Assembly (NCBI RefSeq): GCF_018390635.1
Contig: NZ_JAHBGE010000044.1
Coordinates: 186,001 to 250,000 of the forward strand
DNA from: Ancylobacter lacus
Lineage (GTDB): Bacteria; Pseudomonadota; Alphaproteobacteria; Rhizobiales; Xanthobacteraceae
Length of the DNA: 64,000 nt
Direction: 5' to 3'
Below, piece after piece: positions 42,523 to 52,786 of this stretch; the first letter of the stretch is position 1; each line of letters starts with the position of its first letter. The notes below the pieces were generated by a model, which was not told the DNA's origin, searched no databases, and worked only from the letters and a program-made list of their open reading frames with translations. The translations under genes and the position numbers were made by a program.

Positions 42523-43629
42523 ATGCGACGACGAATGCTGGTGCCTCTTCTGGTGATCGGGGTTCTGCTGGTGGGGGCGGGGGCCGCCCACCAGAAGGGC
42601 TGGATCGCCGCCGACATGCCGCTGCTGCGCGGGCAGGCGAAGGCGCAGACCGCGACGCCGGCGGCGGCGCAGAAGCTGCCGGTCGAGATTGCCACCGCCC
42701 GGCAGGCCAGCGCCACCACCGACATTCATTCCATCGGCACGCTGCAATCCGACGAGTCGGTGAAGGTGGCCGCCGAGGTTGCCGGCCGCATCGCCGACAT
42801 CCGCTTCAAGGAAGGCCAGCAGGTGCAGTCCGGCGAGCTTCTGGTGAAGCTGGACGACGCGCTGGTGCGGGCCTCGCTGGACGAGATCGAGGCGCGGCTC
42901 GAGCTTGCCCGGGCCAATTACGAGCGGGCGCAGCGGCTGTCGCAGTCCGGCTCCGGCACGGCGCGGGCGCTCGACGAGGCGATTTCCGAGCGCAACACCG
43001 CCACCGCCCTCATCCAGACCCAGCAGGTCCAGCTTTCCAAGCACAGCATCGCCGCGCCTTTCGCCGGGGTGGTCGGGCTGCGCTCGCTGTCGGTGGGGGC
43101 CTATGTCACCGCCGGCACCGAGCTGGTGAATCTCGAGAAGATCGACGCGCTGAAGGTCGACTTCAAGGTGCCGGAAATCCACCTCGGCATGGTGTCGGTC
43201 GGCCAGTCGGTGGAGGTGACGGTGGATGCCTTTCCCGACCGGCGCTTCACCGGCACGGTCTATGCCATCGACCCCATGGTCGACGTCAATGGCCGCTCGC
43301 TCAATGTGCGGGCCCGGCTGCCCAACCCCGATCTGACGCTGCGGCCCGGCCTGTTCGTGCGGGTGACGCTGAAGGGGGAGGTGCCGCGCACCGCGCTGTT
43401 CGTGCCGGAGGCCGCGGTGGTGCCGCGCGGGCAGGAACGCTTCGTCTGGGTGATCGCCGACGGCAAGGCACAGGAGGCCAAGGTCACGCTCGGCGAGCGG
43501 CAGGCCGGGGAGGTCGAGATTCGCTCCGGGGTGAGGCCGGGGGCGACCGTGGTGGTGGCGGGGCAGGCCCGGCTGCGCTCCGGCGCGCCGGTGGAGGTGG
43601 TGGAGCCGCCCCCGCCGCCGCAGGGCTGA
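42523..43629 (+). CDS. RND efflux periplasmic adaptor (MexE/AcrA family)
   Basis: A 368-residue membrane fusion protein anchored by an N-terminal helix (residues 5-22). A barrel-sandwich hybrid ('VKVAAEVAGRIADIRFKEGQQVQSGELLVKLDD'), a short coiled coil ('SLDEIEARLELARANYERAQRL') and a beta-barrel follow. It pairs with the pump gene 124 bases downstream. No outer-membrane factor is in the window, so a TolC-like protein must come from elsewhere. The upstream region has a small perfect palindrome GACGTAACGTC (42483-42493) of unknown function. The gap to the pump contains two copies of GGCAAAGCCGC. Confidence 0.9.
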   Translation: MRRRMLVPLLVIGVLLVGAGAAHQKGWIAADMPLLRGQAKAQTATPAAAQKLPVEIATARQASATTDIHSIGTLQSDESVKVAAEVAGRIADIRFKEGQQVQSGELLVKLDDALVRASLDEIEARLELARANYERAQRLSQSGSGTARALDEAISERNTATALIQTQQVQLSKHSIAAPFAGVVGLRSLSVGAYVTAGTELVNLEKIDALKVDFKVPEIHLGMVSVGQSVEVTVDAFPDRRFTGTVYAIDPMVDVNGRSLNVRARLPNPDLTLRPGLFVRVTLKGEVPRTALFVPEAAVVPRGQERFVWVIADGKAQEAKVTLGERQAGEVEIRSGVRPGATVVVAGQARLRSGAPVEVVEPPPPPQG

Positions 43630-43753
43630 GGCGGGGGGCAAAGCCGCAGCCAGAGGCTGGGCGGCAAAGCCGCGGGGCTTAGGGACGGCGGCATCCCGGC
43701 CGCGGGACGGAGCGGGCAGGGCGGGCGCGAGGCAAGGACGAACGGCAGGACAG

Positions 43754-46700
43754 ATGGGTATTTCCGAGCTTTGCATCCGCCGGCCGGTGTTCGCCACCGT
43801 GCTCAGCCTGCTCATGGTGCTGGTGGGCATCGTCTCTTATTCCCGTCTCACCGTGCGCGAATACCCCAATATCGACGAGCCGGTCGTCTCGGTGGTCACC
43901 ACCTATACCGGCGCCTCCGCCAGCATCGTCGAGAGCCAGGTCACCCAGGTGCTGGAAGGCTCGATCGCCGGCATCGAAGGCATCGACGTGCTGGAATCCA
44001 CCAGCCGCTCGGAATCGAGCCGCATCACCGTGCGGTTCCGCCTCGAAATCGACCCCGACACCGCCGCCAGCGACGTGCGCGACCGCGTCAGCCGGGTGCG
44101 CCAGCGCCTGCCGGACGAGATCGACGAGCCGGTCATCTCCAAGGTGGAGGCGGATTCCCAGCCGGTGGTGTTCGTCGTGTTCCGCTCCGACCGCATGAAC
44201 GGGCTGGAGCTGACCGATTACATCGACCGCTACGTCGTCGACCGGTTAAAGAATCTCACCGGCGTCGCCGACGTGCAGATCTATGGCGAGCGCCGCTACG
44301 CCATGCGGGTGTGGATCGACCGCGAACGGCTCGCCGCCTACGCCCTCACCGTGCAGGACATCGAGGACGCGCTGCGGGCGCAGAATGTCGAGATCCCTTC
44401 CGGGCGCATCGAGAGCGTGGACCGCGAGTTCACCGTGCTCTCGCGCACCGCGCTCACCGGTGTCGACCAGTTCAACGCCATCGTGGTGAAGCGTGCCGGG
44501 GGCGCGCAGGTCCATCTCAGCGACGTCGCGCGGGTGGAGCTGGGCGCCGCGGACGAGCGCCGCGCCAGCCGCTTCCAGGGCGGCCAGGCGATCATCGTCG
44601 GCCTCATCAAGCAGGCGGTGGCGAACCCGCTGGACGTCTCGGCCGGCGCCCGCAACGTGCTGCCGGCCATCAATGCCAGCCTGCCCGAGGGCATGAGCGC
44701 GACCATCGGCCAGGACAATGCGGTCTTCATCGACCGCTCGATCCGGTCGGTCTACCAGACCATCGTCGAGGCGGTGGTGCTGGTGGTGCTGGTGATCCTC
44801 ATTTTCCTGCGCTCGCTGCGGGCCTCGCTGATCCCGATCGTTACCATCCCGATCTCGCTGGTCACCACCTTCGCCATCATGTACGCGCTGGGCTTCAGCG
44901 TGAACACGCTGACGCTGCTCGCGCTGGTGCTGGCCATCGGCCTCGTGGTGGACGACGCCATCGTGGTGCTGGAGAACATCTTCCGCCACATCGAGCACGG
45001 CATGAAGCCGATCCCCGCCGCCATACGCGGGGCGCGGGAAATCGGCTTCGCGGTGGTCGCGATGACGCTGACGCTGGCGGCGGTCTATGCCCCCGTCGCC
45101 TTCGCCGCCGGCCGCACCGGGCGGCTCTTCACCGAATTCGCGCTGACGCTGGCGGGCGCGGTGCTGATCTCCGGCTTCGTCGCCCTCACCCTGACGCCGA
45201 TGATGTGCTCGCGGCTGCTGAAGCACGAGAGCCGTCCCGGCCGGCTCTCCGCGGCCATCGAGCGCGGGCTGCGCGGGCTGGAGGGGGGCTATCGCCGGCT
45301 GCTGACCGCGACGCTGCGGGTGCGCCCGCTCGTGCTGGTGGTCGCCGCCGCGGTGGGCCTCGCCAGCGGCTACTTCCTCTCCATCCTGCCCTCGGAACTC
45401 TCTCCGGTGGAGGATCGCGGCATCATCCGGGTGAACGGCACCGCGCCGGAGGGCTCCACCCTCGGCTACACCTCGCGCTATTCCGCGCAGGTCGAGACCG
45501 TGCTGGACAAGTTCCCGGAGGTGGAAAGCGTCCTCATCATCAACGGCGTCCAGGAGGTGCACCGCTTCCTCGTCATCGGCCGGCTGAAGGACTGGTCGGA
45601 GCGGGCGCGCAGCCAGCAGAGCATGGTGGCGGGGGCCACCCCGGAGCTGCGCCGCATCGCCGGGGTCAACGCCTTCGCCAACAACCCGCCCTCGCTCGGC
45701 GCCTCCAACAATTCGCGTCCCATTGAGTTCGTGCTGCAGACCTCCGGCACCTATGAGCAGCTCGATGATTATGTGAAGCGCTTCACCGAGCGCATCCGCG
45801 ACTTTCCCGGCCTCATCTCCATCGACAACGACCTGAAGCTGAACAAGCCGGAAATCTCGCTCTCCATCGACCGGGCCAAGGCGGCCGATCTCGGCATCGA
45901 CATCGCCGTCGTGGGGCGGACGCTGGAAAGCCTGCTCGGCGGACGCCAGGTGACGCGCTTCGAGGTGGCCGGCGAGCAGTACGACGTCTATGTCCAGCTC
46001 AACGCCCGCGACCGCACCACGCCGCAGACGCTGGAGACCATCTTCCTGCGCTCCGCCTCCGGCCAGATGGTGCAGCTCTCCAATCTCGTCACCGTGCGCG
46101 AAACCGTGGCCCCGCAGGAGCTGAAGCGCTTCAACCAGCTTCGCTCCGCCACCATCTCCGCCAATCTCGCCCCCGGCACCTCGCAGGGCGAGGCGCTGGC
46201 CTTCCTCGACCAGGCCGCCCGCGACGTGCTGCCCGAGACGGTGCAGACCGACGTATCCGGCCAGAGCCGCGAGTTCCGCGCCGCCGGCCAGAGCCTCGCC
46301 GTGGTCTTCGTGCTGGCGCTGGGCTTCATCTATCTCGTGCTCGCCGCGCAGTTCGAGAGCTTCCGCGACCCGGTCATCATCATGCTCACCGTGCCGCTGT
46401 CGATGACCGGGGCGCTGGCGGCGCTGTATTTTGCCGGCGGCTCGTTGAACGTCTATTCGCAGATCGGGCTGGTGACGCTGGTCGGCCTCATCACCAAACA
46501 CGGCATCCTCATCGTCGAGTTCGCCAACCAGCAGCAGGAACATGGGCTGGAGCGGCGGGCCGCGGTGGTGGAGGCAGCGGTGCTGCGGCTGCGGCCGATC
46601 CTCATGACCACCGGGGCCATGGTGCTGGGCGCGGTGCCGCTCGCCATTGCCCATGGCGCGGGCGCGGAGAGCCGCCAGCAGATCGGCTGGGTCATCGTGG

Positions 46701-46882
46701 GCGGCATGAGTCTGGGCACGCTGCTCACCCTGTTCGTGGTGCCGGCGGTCTATTCGCTGATGGGCCGAATCCACGCCGCGGGGCTGCCCGGGCTCCACGA
46801 GCCCGGCCGCCAGGAAGCCCATACGCCCGGCCCGCCCGGCGCGGGTGCCGGCGGCGCGGGCCATCCCGCTCCGGCCGAATGA
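43754..46882 (+). CDS. RND multidrug efflux pump (AcrB/MexF superfamily)
   Basis: A 1042-residue proton-driven inner-membrane exporter with 12 helices and two large periplasmic loops. The proton relay pair in helix 4 is 'LALVLAIGLVVDDAIVVLENI' (Asp-Asp), and the usual opening 'ISELCIRRPVFATVLSLLMVLVGIVSY' and 'REYPNIDEPVVSV' are present. The last 35 residues after 'YSLMGR' are Pro/Gly/His-rich and not conserved. Drug or compound specificity is unknown. Confidence 0.93.
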   Translation: MGISELCIRRPVFATVLSLLMVLVGIVSYSRLTVREYPNIDEPVVSVVTTYTGASASIVESQVTQVLEGSIAGIEGIDVLESTSRSESSRITVRFRLEIDPDTAASDVRDRVSRVRQRLPDEIDEPVISKVEADSQPVVFVVFRSDRMNGLELTDYIDRYVVDRLKNLTGVADVQIYGERRYAMRVWIDRERLAAYALTVQDIEDALRAQNVEIPSGRIESVDREFTVLSRTALTGVDQFNAIVVKRAGGAQVHLSDVARVELGAADERRASRFQGGQAIIVGLIKQAVANPLDVSAGARNVLPAINASLPEGMSATIGQDNAVFIDRSIRSVYQTIVEAVVLVVLVILIFLRSLRASLIPIVTIPISLVTTFAIMYALGFSVNTLTLLALVLAIGLVVDDAIVVLENIFRHIEHGMKPIPAAIRGAREIGFAVVAMTLTLAAVYAPVAFAAGRTGRLFTEFALTLAGAVLISGFVALTLTPMMCSRLLKHESRPGRLSAAIERGLRGLEGGYRRLLTATLRVRPLVLVVAAAVGLASGYFLSILPSELSPVEDRGIIRVNGTAPEGSTLGYTSRYSAQVETVLDKFPEVESVLIINGVQEVHRFLVIGRLKDWSERARSQQSMVAGATPELRRIAGVNAFANNPPSLGASNNSRPIEFVLQTSGTYEQLDDYVKRFTERIRDFPGLISIDNDLKLNKPEISLSIDRAKAADLGIDIAVVGRTLESLLGGRQVTRFEVAGEQYDVYVQLNARDRTTPQTLETIFLRSASGQMVQLSNLVTVRETVAPQELKRFNQLRSATISANLAPGTSQGEALAFLDQAARDVLPETVQTDVSGQSREFRAAGQSLAVVFVLALGFIYLVLAAQFESFRDPVIIMLTVPLSMTGALAALYFAGGSLNVYSQIGLVTLVGLITKHGILIVEFANQQQEHGLERRAAVVEAAVLRLRPILMTTGAMVLGAVPLAIAHGAGAESRQQIGWVIVGGMSLGTLLTLFVVPAVYSLMGRIHAAGLPGLHEPGRQEAHTPGPPGAGAGGAGHPAPAE

Positions 46883-47072
46883 GGCCCCGGCGCGCGCGGA
46901 GCCCGGCCGGTAGCCGTCGGGACCGGCGTCTTGCCGCCGCCCGATCCTCGGGGCGAAGCAGGGGCTTCGGCGCGCCGCCGCTGACGGCGCGCGGGCCGGG
47001 CGAACGCCTCCCGGCGCGGCCATGCCGGCGCGCCGGCCGCCGTTTTCCCTGTTCGCGACCGGCAAACAGGGC

Positions 47073-47101
47073 TTGAAGCCGGCCGGCGCCGCACCTAATG
47101 T
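47073..47101 (+). promoter_or_regulatory. tRNA-Gly promoter
   Basis: TTGAAG (47073-47078), 17-base spacer, TAATGT (47096-47101), ending 12 bases before the tRNA. The spacing is ideal and both boxes match well. Confidence 0.65.
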
Positions 47102-47113
47102 GCGCCCTGCCGA

Positions 47114-47187
47114 GCGGGTGTAGTTCAATGGTAGAACGGCAGCTTCCCAAGCTGCATACGAGGGTTCGATTCCCTTCACCCGCTCCA
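47114..47187 (+). tRNA. tRNA-Gly (anticodon CCC)
   Basis: The full cloverleaf folds: acceptor GCGGGTG/CACCCGC, D arm GTTC/GAAC, anticodon stem GCAGC/GCTGC with loop TTCCCAA (anticodon CCC, reading GGG), T arm GAGGG/CCCTT with TTCGATT loop, discriminator T and an encoded CCA. Total 74 bases. Confidence 0.97.
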
Positions 47188-47410
47188 GCCCATTCCCAGC
47201 TTTCCCAAGCAATCCAGAACGTTTTGGACGATCCTGAGGGGTCGAGCCGGCGGGCAATGCGGCACGGTCCTGCGACGCCGGCACGCATCGCCCGATGGGC
47301 CGGCCACGCCTGATCCTTCCGCGCATCCCGGCTCCGCCTTCCCTTCGCCGGAGCGCCGCGGCCGAGGCCATAGGCCCGTCGCTGAGTTGGCTTCTGGCGT
47401 TTGGGCGTTG

Positions 47411-47441
47411 CCGCGCCGGCGCAACGCTTGCGCCGGCGCGG
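47411..47441. terminator. hairpin between tRNA-Gly and dabA
   Basis: Perfect 12-bp arms (47411-47422 and 47430-47441) around a 7-base loop, about 38 bases beyond the dabA stop. It can terminate dabBA on the minus strand, and readthrough from the tRNA on the plus strand. There is no long T run. Confidence 0.6.
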
Positions 47442-47478
47442 TTCCTCTCAGGCGCGGCGGGATGAGCCCCGCCCGGCG

Positions 47479-49917
47479 TCACGCGAACGCCGGCAGCGGC
47501 GCCTTCCCGTTCCCGGCCGCCTCGCGGGCGGTGCTCTCCCAGCCTCCGTTGCCGGCGTAGCGCCACGCCATGCGGCCCTCTTCGTCGAGCGCGAACAGGT
47601 GGAGCCAGCGGTTTTCGAACAGCGCGCTAACCTCGGGGTGGCGCGCGAGGATGTCGGCAATCGCCGCGCGCGGGGCCTCGATGAGCACGGAAAGCCGCAG
47701 AGGTTCGTGCACCAGCCCTTCGCCGTCGTGCACCGATTGCCACGGCAGCCCCGTCCGCAGCACGCCGCCATTGCCCTCCACCACGCCGACCCCGCCGGTG
47801 ACGTTGTGCAGCAGCTTGTTGCCCGCCCCGAAGACATCGGGCGCGACGGTCGAGCCGTAATACTGCAGGCTTATCCAGCTCGCGACGACGACCGGCGCCG
47901 TCAGGATCAGCTCCAGCACGCCGAAGCCCTCGTCGCGGCGCCAGTCATAGTCGTGGAGGAAGGCGCGCCCGGCGAGGTCGCGCCCGGCGGTGCGGGCACG
48001 CGGGGCCGCGACAAAGGCCTGACAGCCGGCCAGCGCCCATTCCGGCCGAAGCTCGGCCCAGTCGCGCGCCCGCCGCGCCACGTCCTGACCGGCCCCTGCG
48101 CGCGGCAGGCGCAGCGCCCGCTCGCCCCGGGCCAGAGCGCCGGCCGCGGCCAGCCAATGCCGCGCCCGCTCGAGATCGCCGGCATGGGAGGCCGAGGGAT
48201 GATCTGCGGCGTAGAGGGTGACCTCGTCGGTCGTCGTGTCGTGCAGCGCCGCGAGGAAAAGCGTATCGGCGGGAATGGCGATGCCGTGCCCGGCGAGGCC
48301 GACCCGGACATCCGGATCGTTGAGCAGCGTGGCCAGCAGCCGCGCGTTCGCATCGCCGGGATAGCCGCCGCAGGCGCCGCAGTGCAGGGCGCTGGCATGG
48401 GGGTTGTTGACCACGCTGGCGCCGTGGCCGGCGAGCAGCACCAGCCGCGCAAAGCCCTCGGTGAGCGACATCGCCCTCAGCACGCGCGTCGCCATCGCCA
48501 GCCGGGCGGCGAGGTCGAGAGCGGCGGCCGGGCGCGGGGCGGGGTCGGCGGGCACCCCGTGCCGCGCCAGCGCCAGCCCGTCGCGCACGAGCTTGGCGGC
48601 ATAGAGCGGGCCGGTGGCTTCCACGAAGGCGAAGGAGGAAATGGCCGCCAGCTTGAACCGGCCCCAGGCCCGCTTCGCCCGCGCTGCGACCCGCGCGGCG
48701 AGGTCCGCCCGCTCGCTGGCCGGCGTCGGCTCCCCGGAGCACGTGTAGACAGCCGGCGCCAGCAGCACCGGCAGGCGGGCCTCGACGACATCCGATGCAA
48801 AGCGGCGATGGCCGATGCCAAGGCCGAAGAATCCGGCAAATCCCAGCGTCGCGACGCCGGGATCAAGGCTTTCCAGCGCCCGGCGGAACACTTCCGAGCG
48901 CACGTCGATGCAGAAGGCCATCTGGAGCGCGGGACGGCCGGAGGGCACTTGGGGCGCGGACGGCCGCGCAAGGAGGGACTGGAGGCGCCGCTGCGCGGCC
49001 CGTTCCGCCGCCTCCTGAAGGATGGCGTCGACCACGTCCTCCCGGGTGGCGCCGACCGGCTCGGCATAGGCCGCGAGCGCCGCCCGCCACGGCGGCGCGA
49101 GGGCGGAGGCGTATTGGCGCAGCAGGGCCGCCTCCCAGCTCATGCGGATGGCGAGCAGGTCGGTGACCGACCCGTCGGTGGCCCCGGCCAGCTCCGCCTG
49201 CCAGAGCCGGTGGCGGGCGACCTGGCTCCAGCCGCCGAGGCTCATCAGCAGGCGGTGGAAATAGCTCTCCAGCGCGGCGCCGGGGATGCCGAGCCGGGAA
49301 ACGCCGTCGACGAGCGCGTCCCCGGCATTGGCCGGCGCCTCCGCCACGCCCTGCGCGAACCCCGCGAGGCCGGCGATCTCCGGCGTCAGGTCGTGGGTCG
49401 CGACCGCCTGCCACGCCGCATAGGCGCTGCGCGCCCTTGCGTCGGCCCAGAGCGCCTGGCCCTGGTCGAAATAGCGCGCGGCCCAGTGGCCGACGCGCTC
49501 ATTGACGATGCCGGGCCAGTCGATCCCGGAGACATCCCGCGCGAGGTCGGCGACGGTGGGGACGGCGCGCGGCGGGGTCGCTCCGGCGTGGAGCGCCTGC
49601 TTCAGGGCCGCGACCGTCTCCGGCCGCAGCGTCGCGGGGGCCGCATCGAAGGCGGCCTGCACATCCTCCTCGGCGATCTCGCCGGAACGCAGCTTCCCGG
49701 CATACCAGCTCCGCGGCATGGTCACCGCGACGCCGGCGACGCGGCGCAGCCGTGCCGCCGCGTTTGCCAGCGGCTCGCGCGTCTGGCCGAGGAAGGGGTT
49801 GACCGCCACGCTGGAGGCCAGCGGCCACAGCGGGGGAATGGCGCGGGCCGCGCGGTCGGCCGCCTCGAGGATGGCGGCAGGCGGCGGGGGCAGCGACGTC
49901 GACGGGGTCATCAGCAT
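47479..49917 (-). CDS. dabA: inorganic carbon transporter subunit DabA (DUF2309)
   Basis: An 812-residue protein of the UPF0753/DUF2309 family. With DabB it forms an energy-coupled CO2 hydration/bicarbonate accumulation complex at the inner membrane. The carbonic anhydrase-like zinc site is complete: Cys and Asp in '[14 protein letters not shown]' (about 335) and His and Cys in '[24 protein letters not shown]' (about 498-512). ATG 49917 is preferred because GAGGAC lies 8 bases upstream; another ATG follows two codons later. The gene begins 25 bases after dabB. Confidence 0.92.
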   Translation of the reverse strand: MLMTPSTSLPPPPAAILEAADRAARAIPPLWPLASSVAVNPFLGQTREPLANAAARLRRVAGVAVTMPRSWYAGKLRSGEIAEEDVQAAFDAAPATLRPETVAALKQALHAGATPPRAVPTVADLARDVSGIDWPGIVNERVGHWAARYFDQGQALWADARARSAYAAWQAVATHDLTPEIAGLAGFAQGVAEAPANAGDALVDGVSRLGIPGAALESYFHRLLMSLGGWSQVARHRLWQAELAGATDGSVTDLLAIRMSWEAALLRQYASALAPPWRAALAAYAEPVGATREDVVDAILQEAAERAAQRRLQSLLARPSAPQVPSGRPALQMAFCIDVRSEVFRRALESLDPGVATLGFAGFFGLGIGHRRFASDVVEARLPVLLAPAVYTCSGEPTPASERADLAARVAARAKRAWGRFKLAAISSFAFVEATGPLYAAKLVRDGLALARHGVPADPAPRPAAALDLAARLAMATRVLRAMSLTEGFARLVLLAGHGASVVNNPHASALHCGACGGYPGDANARLLATLLNDPDVRVGLAGHGIAIPADTLFLAALHDTTTDEVTLYAADHPSASHAGDLERARHWLAAAGALARGERALRLPRAGAGQDVARRARDWAELRPEWALAGCQAFVAAPRARTAGRDLAGRAFLHDYDWRRDEGFGVLELILTAPVVVASWISLQYYGSTVAPDVFGAGNKLLHNVTGGVGVVEGNGGVLRTGLPWQSVHDGEGLVHEPLRLSVLIEAPRAAIADILARHPEVSALFENRWLHLFALDEEGRMAWRYAGNGGWESTAREAAGNGKAPLPAFA

Positions 49918-49942
49918 GGGTTTCGTCCTCGTTCGCGTCGGC

Positions 49943-51514
49943 TCACGAGGCCTTGCCGACCGCCCATCCGCCGAGCAGGCGGTCGAGCGTGGCGTTGACG
50001 TAGAGGCCATTGGACAGGTGAACCCGCAGCCCGGTCGCCGCGGGGTGCGAGGCCCAGAGCGGGAACAGCGCCTGCGCCACCGCCACCAGCCCAAAGCTCA
50101 GCACCGCGAGCGCCATCAGCGTCCATTCGAGGCGGCCCGGTGCCGGCGTCAGCGGCAGGATTCCCGCGGTCAGCCATTCAGCGGCGGACTGGAGCGCGAA
50201 GTAGCCCACGGCCGCGGCGCCGGCGTAGAGCGCCGTCCTGCGCGTCAGGGGCCGTGGCGCGGCATCGGCCAGCCCCTGCGCCAGGAGATAGGCGACGCCG
50301 AAGATCAGTATGGCGCCAAGGGCGAGGGCCTGGGGCGTCTTGTGGTGGAACCCGAAGGCGAAGCCGAACGCCCCGCCGATCCCGGCATACATCGCGAGCG
50401 CGATCAGGAAGGCCCGGCCGACCGCCGGCCCGTCCGGCACCGCGACCTGGCCGGGGCGGCGAAGGGCCGCCACCTGCTCGACCGCGCCGCCGGATGCCAG
50501 GAACGCATGGGCCTTGTAGAGCGAGTGGGCAACGATATGCAGCAGCGCCAGCGGGAACAGCGCGAGGCCGCATTGCAGCGTCATGAACCCCATCTGCGCC
50601 ACGGTCGACCAGGCCAGCGAGGTCTTCACCGCCGGCTGCGTCAGCATGACGAGCGCGCCGAACAGCGCGGTGAAGCCGCCGACGATCGCCAGCGCCGCGA
50701 GAACGCCGGGGGCCAGCAGCATCACATCGGCGAACCGGATCAGCAGGAAGCCGCCGGCATTGATCACCCCGGCATGCAGCAGGGCCGAGACCGGCGTCGG
50801 TGCTTCCATGACCTCGGTGAGCCAGCCATGGGTGGGGAACTGCGCGGACTTCAGCACCGCGGCGAGCGCGAGCAGGGCGGCGGTAAAGGCGACCGGCCAG
50901 GAGGCATCGCCGGTCCGGGCGAGGGCGTCGATCGAGGCGATGTCGGTGGTGCCGAAGCCGATCCACATCAGGCCGGCCGCACCGGCGAGGGCGGCGGCAC
51001 CGATCGCGGAGAACAACCGCTTCTTGCGCGCCGCGCGCCGCGCCGCCACGCGCTGGGGGTAGAACAGCAGCAGGCGGTGCAGCGCCGCGCTGGTGGCGAT
51101 CCAGGCCCCGACAAGCTGGACGAGATTGCCGGCCTGAACGAGAAGGAGGACGGCGGCCAGCGCGGCGCACAGCCAGCCGGTGAAGGCACCCTGCCGGGCC
51201 TCGCCATCGAGATAGGTGCGGGTGTAGCGCGCGACGATCCAGCCGACGAACGCCACCAGCAGCAGCATCGTCGCGCTCACCGGGTCGAGCCGGGCCGACA
51301 GGCCGATGCCGCCCCAGCCGATCAACGCGCTGGTGCCGGCGCCGCGCAGGACGAGGAGCGCCAGCGCGGCGATGGCGATGAGCAGCGCACCGAAGGCGGC
51401 GGCTTCCGCCACGGCGGGCACCAGCGGCGGGCGTCGGCCGTTCCGCACGAAGCCGAAAAGCGCGGCGGCCAGCAGAAGCAGCGGTGCTGAAAGCGGGAGC
51501 AGATAGAGCGACAC
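49943..51514 (-). CDS. dabB: inorganic carbon transporter subunit DabB (NuoL-like)
   Basis: A 523-residue membrane protein of the proton-conducting NADH dehydrogenase subunit 5 family, with about 14 helices. Key NuoL residues are visible: Lys in '[29 protein letters not shown]' and '[14 protein letters not shown]'. It would supply the ion gradient that drives DabA. GAGGGA lies about 7 bases before the ATG. It is first in dabB-dabA and divergent from a LysR regulator. Other NADH dehydrogenase subunits are absent, which supports the Dab assignment over respiration or an Mrp antiporter. Confidence 0.9.
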   Translation of the reverse strand: MSLYLLPLSAPLLLLAAALFGFVRNGRRPPLVPAVAEAAAFGALLIAIAALALLVLRGAGTSALIGWGGIGLSARLDPVSATMLLLVAFVGWIVARYTRTYLDGEARQGAFTGWLCAALAAVLLLVQAGNLVQLVGAWIATSAALHRLLLFYPQRVAARRAARKKRLFSAIGAAALAGAAGLMWIGFGTTDIASIDALARTGDASWPVAFTAALLALAAVLKSAQFPTHGWLTEVMEAPTPVSALLHAGVINAGGFLLIRFADVMLLAPGVLAALAIVGGFTALFGALVMLTQPAVKTSLAWSTVAQMGFMTLQCGLALFPLALLHIVAHSLYKAHAFLASGGAVEQVAALRRPGQVAVPDGPAVGRAFLIALAMYAGIGGAFGFAFGFHHKTPQALALGAILIFGVAYLLAQGLADAAPRPLTRRTALYAGAAAVGYFALQSAAEWLTAGILPLTPAPGRLEWTLMALAVLSFGLVAVAQALFPLWASHPAATGLRVHLSNGLYVNATLDRLLGGWAVGKAS

Positions 51515-51599
51515 GGCAATTCCCTCGATCGGTGGCGGGCGTGATGGCCTCCGATACCGATCCGCAGGGCAGGATAAAAATGCATTGTCTGCGATATTT

Positions 51600-51618
51600 C
51601 GTTCGCTATTATCGAACG
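51600..51618. promoter_or_regulatory. LysR operator candidate between dabB and its regulator
   Basis: Perfect palindrome CGTTCG-N7-CGAACG, ending 2 bases before the regulator ATG and 86 bases upstream of dabB. This is the position of an autoregulatory site for a divergently placed LysR protein. Confidence 0.6.
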
Positions 51619-51620
51619 GT

Positions 51621-52511
51621 ATGGCCTCGCTGAACTACAACCATCTGCGCTATTTCTGGGCGGTCGCGCACGACGGCAATCTCACTCGCACGGCGGAGCG
51701 GCTGAACCTCACCCAATCCGCCCTCTCGGTGCAGATCCGCAAGCTGGAGCAGCAGCTCGGCCACGCCCTGTTCGAGCGGCGGGGCCGGCAGCTCCATCTG
51801 ACCGAAGCCGGGCAGATCGTTCTCGACCATGCCGACGCGATCTTTTCCACGGGCGAGGAAATGCTGGGCACGCTGCGGCAGACCGGCGCCGCCCGGCAGG
51901 CGCTGCGCGTCGGGTCGCTCGCCACGCTGTCGCGCAACTTCCAGATGGAGTTCCTGCGCCCGGTTCTTGGCCGCACGGACATCGATCTCATCCTCCGGTC
52001 GGGTGGCGCGGGCGAACTGCTGCGGGCGCTGGAGGTGCGCCATCTCGACCTCGTCTTGGTCAATCAGGCGCCGCCGGGCGACGCCCTGACCCCGTTCGTC
52101 ACCCATCGTCTGGCCGAGCGGCCGGTGAGCCTGGTCGGGACGCCGGATCGGCTGGGGCATGCCGCGAGCCTTGCCGACCGCTTGCGGACACACCCCATCA
52201 TCCTGCCGACCGTCGACAGCAGCGTCCGCAGCGGTTTCGACGCGCTGGCCGATCGCCTCGGCGTGCGGCCGCAGATCGTGGCGGAGGTGGAGGACATGGC
52301 GATGATGCGGCTTCTCGCCCGCGAGGATATCGGGCTGGCCGTTCTGCCCCCCATCGTGGTCAAGGACGAGATCGCCGCCGGCGTGCTGGTGGAAGGCGAT
52401 CAGTTGCCCGGCATCGTGGAGAGCTTCCACGCCGTCACCATGGCGCGGCGCTTTCCCAACCCGCTGGTCCGGCTGCTCCTGCCACCGGGCGCCGGGGCGC
52501 GCGAAGCCTAG
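51621..52511 (+). CDS. LysR-type (NhaR-like) regulator of the dab operon
   Basis: A 296-residue LysR regulator. 'LNYNHLRYFWAVAHDGNLTRTAERLNLTQSALSVQIRKLEQQLGHALFERRGRQLHLTEAG' is the winged helix, close to the NhaR subgroup that responds to sodium in enterobacteria. The ATG at 51621 is used; an upstream in-frame ATG 12 codons earlier would cover the palindrome. Divergence from dabB suggests it activates CO2 uptake under low inorganic carbon (inference from other dab loci, which often have a LysR neighbour). Confidence 0.85.
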   Translation: MASLNYNHLRYFWAVAHDGNLTRTAERLNLTQSALSVQIRKLEQQLGHALFERRGRQLHLTEAGQIVLDHADAIFSTGEEMLGTLRQTGAARQALRVGSLATLSRNFQMEFLRPVLGRTDIDLILRSGGAGELLRALEVRHLDLVLVNQAPPGDALTPFVTHRLAERPVSLVGTPDRLGHAASLADRLRTHPIILPTVDSSVRSGFDALADRLGVRPQIVAEVEDMAMMRLLAREDIGLAVLPPIVVKDEIAAGVLVEGDQLPGIVESFHAVTMARRFPNPLVRLLLPPGAGAREA

Positions 52512-52786
52512 TCCGCCCCCGGCCATGCGGCGGCGCTCGCCGCCCCCGCTTCCACGACGCCCTCATCGTCCGGACAGGCAGCCGCCGCAGGGCGGCGTGC
52601 GGCGTGAAAGGCCGCAACAGCCCGCCGGCAAGGCTTGCTGTCACGCGCTGTCACGAGAGGGTGGCGCGGCAGGGATGTTCGAGGGCTGAGGCCCGTGGCG
52701 CGCGGCCTTCTGGCAGAGGGGCGATCGAGCCGATATGGTTCCGTCACGGCTCAAGAACCGGCCGACACGGCGCGCGAAACGGCACG

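Noticed and set aside
44246-47566. Minus-strand open frame of about 1100 codons opposite the RND pump
   Set aside because: Same composition artefact, and it would also cross the tRNA-Gly gene.
49943-51514. NuoL-like gene as part of respiratory complex I or an Mrp antiporter
   Set aside because: No other complex subunits are adjacent, and the partner is DUF2309, which defines DabAB.
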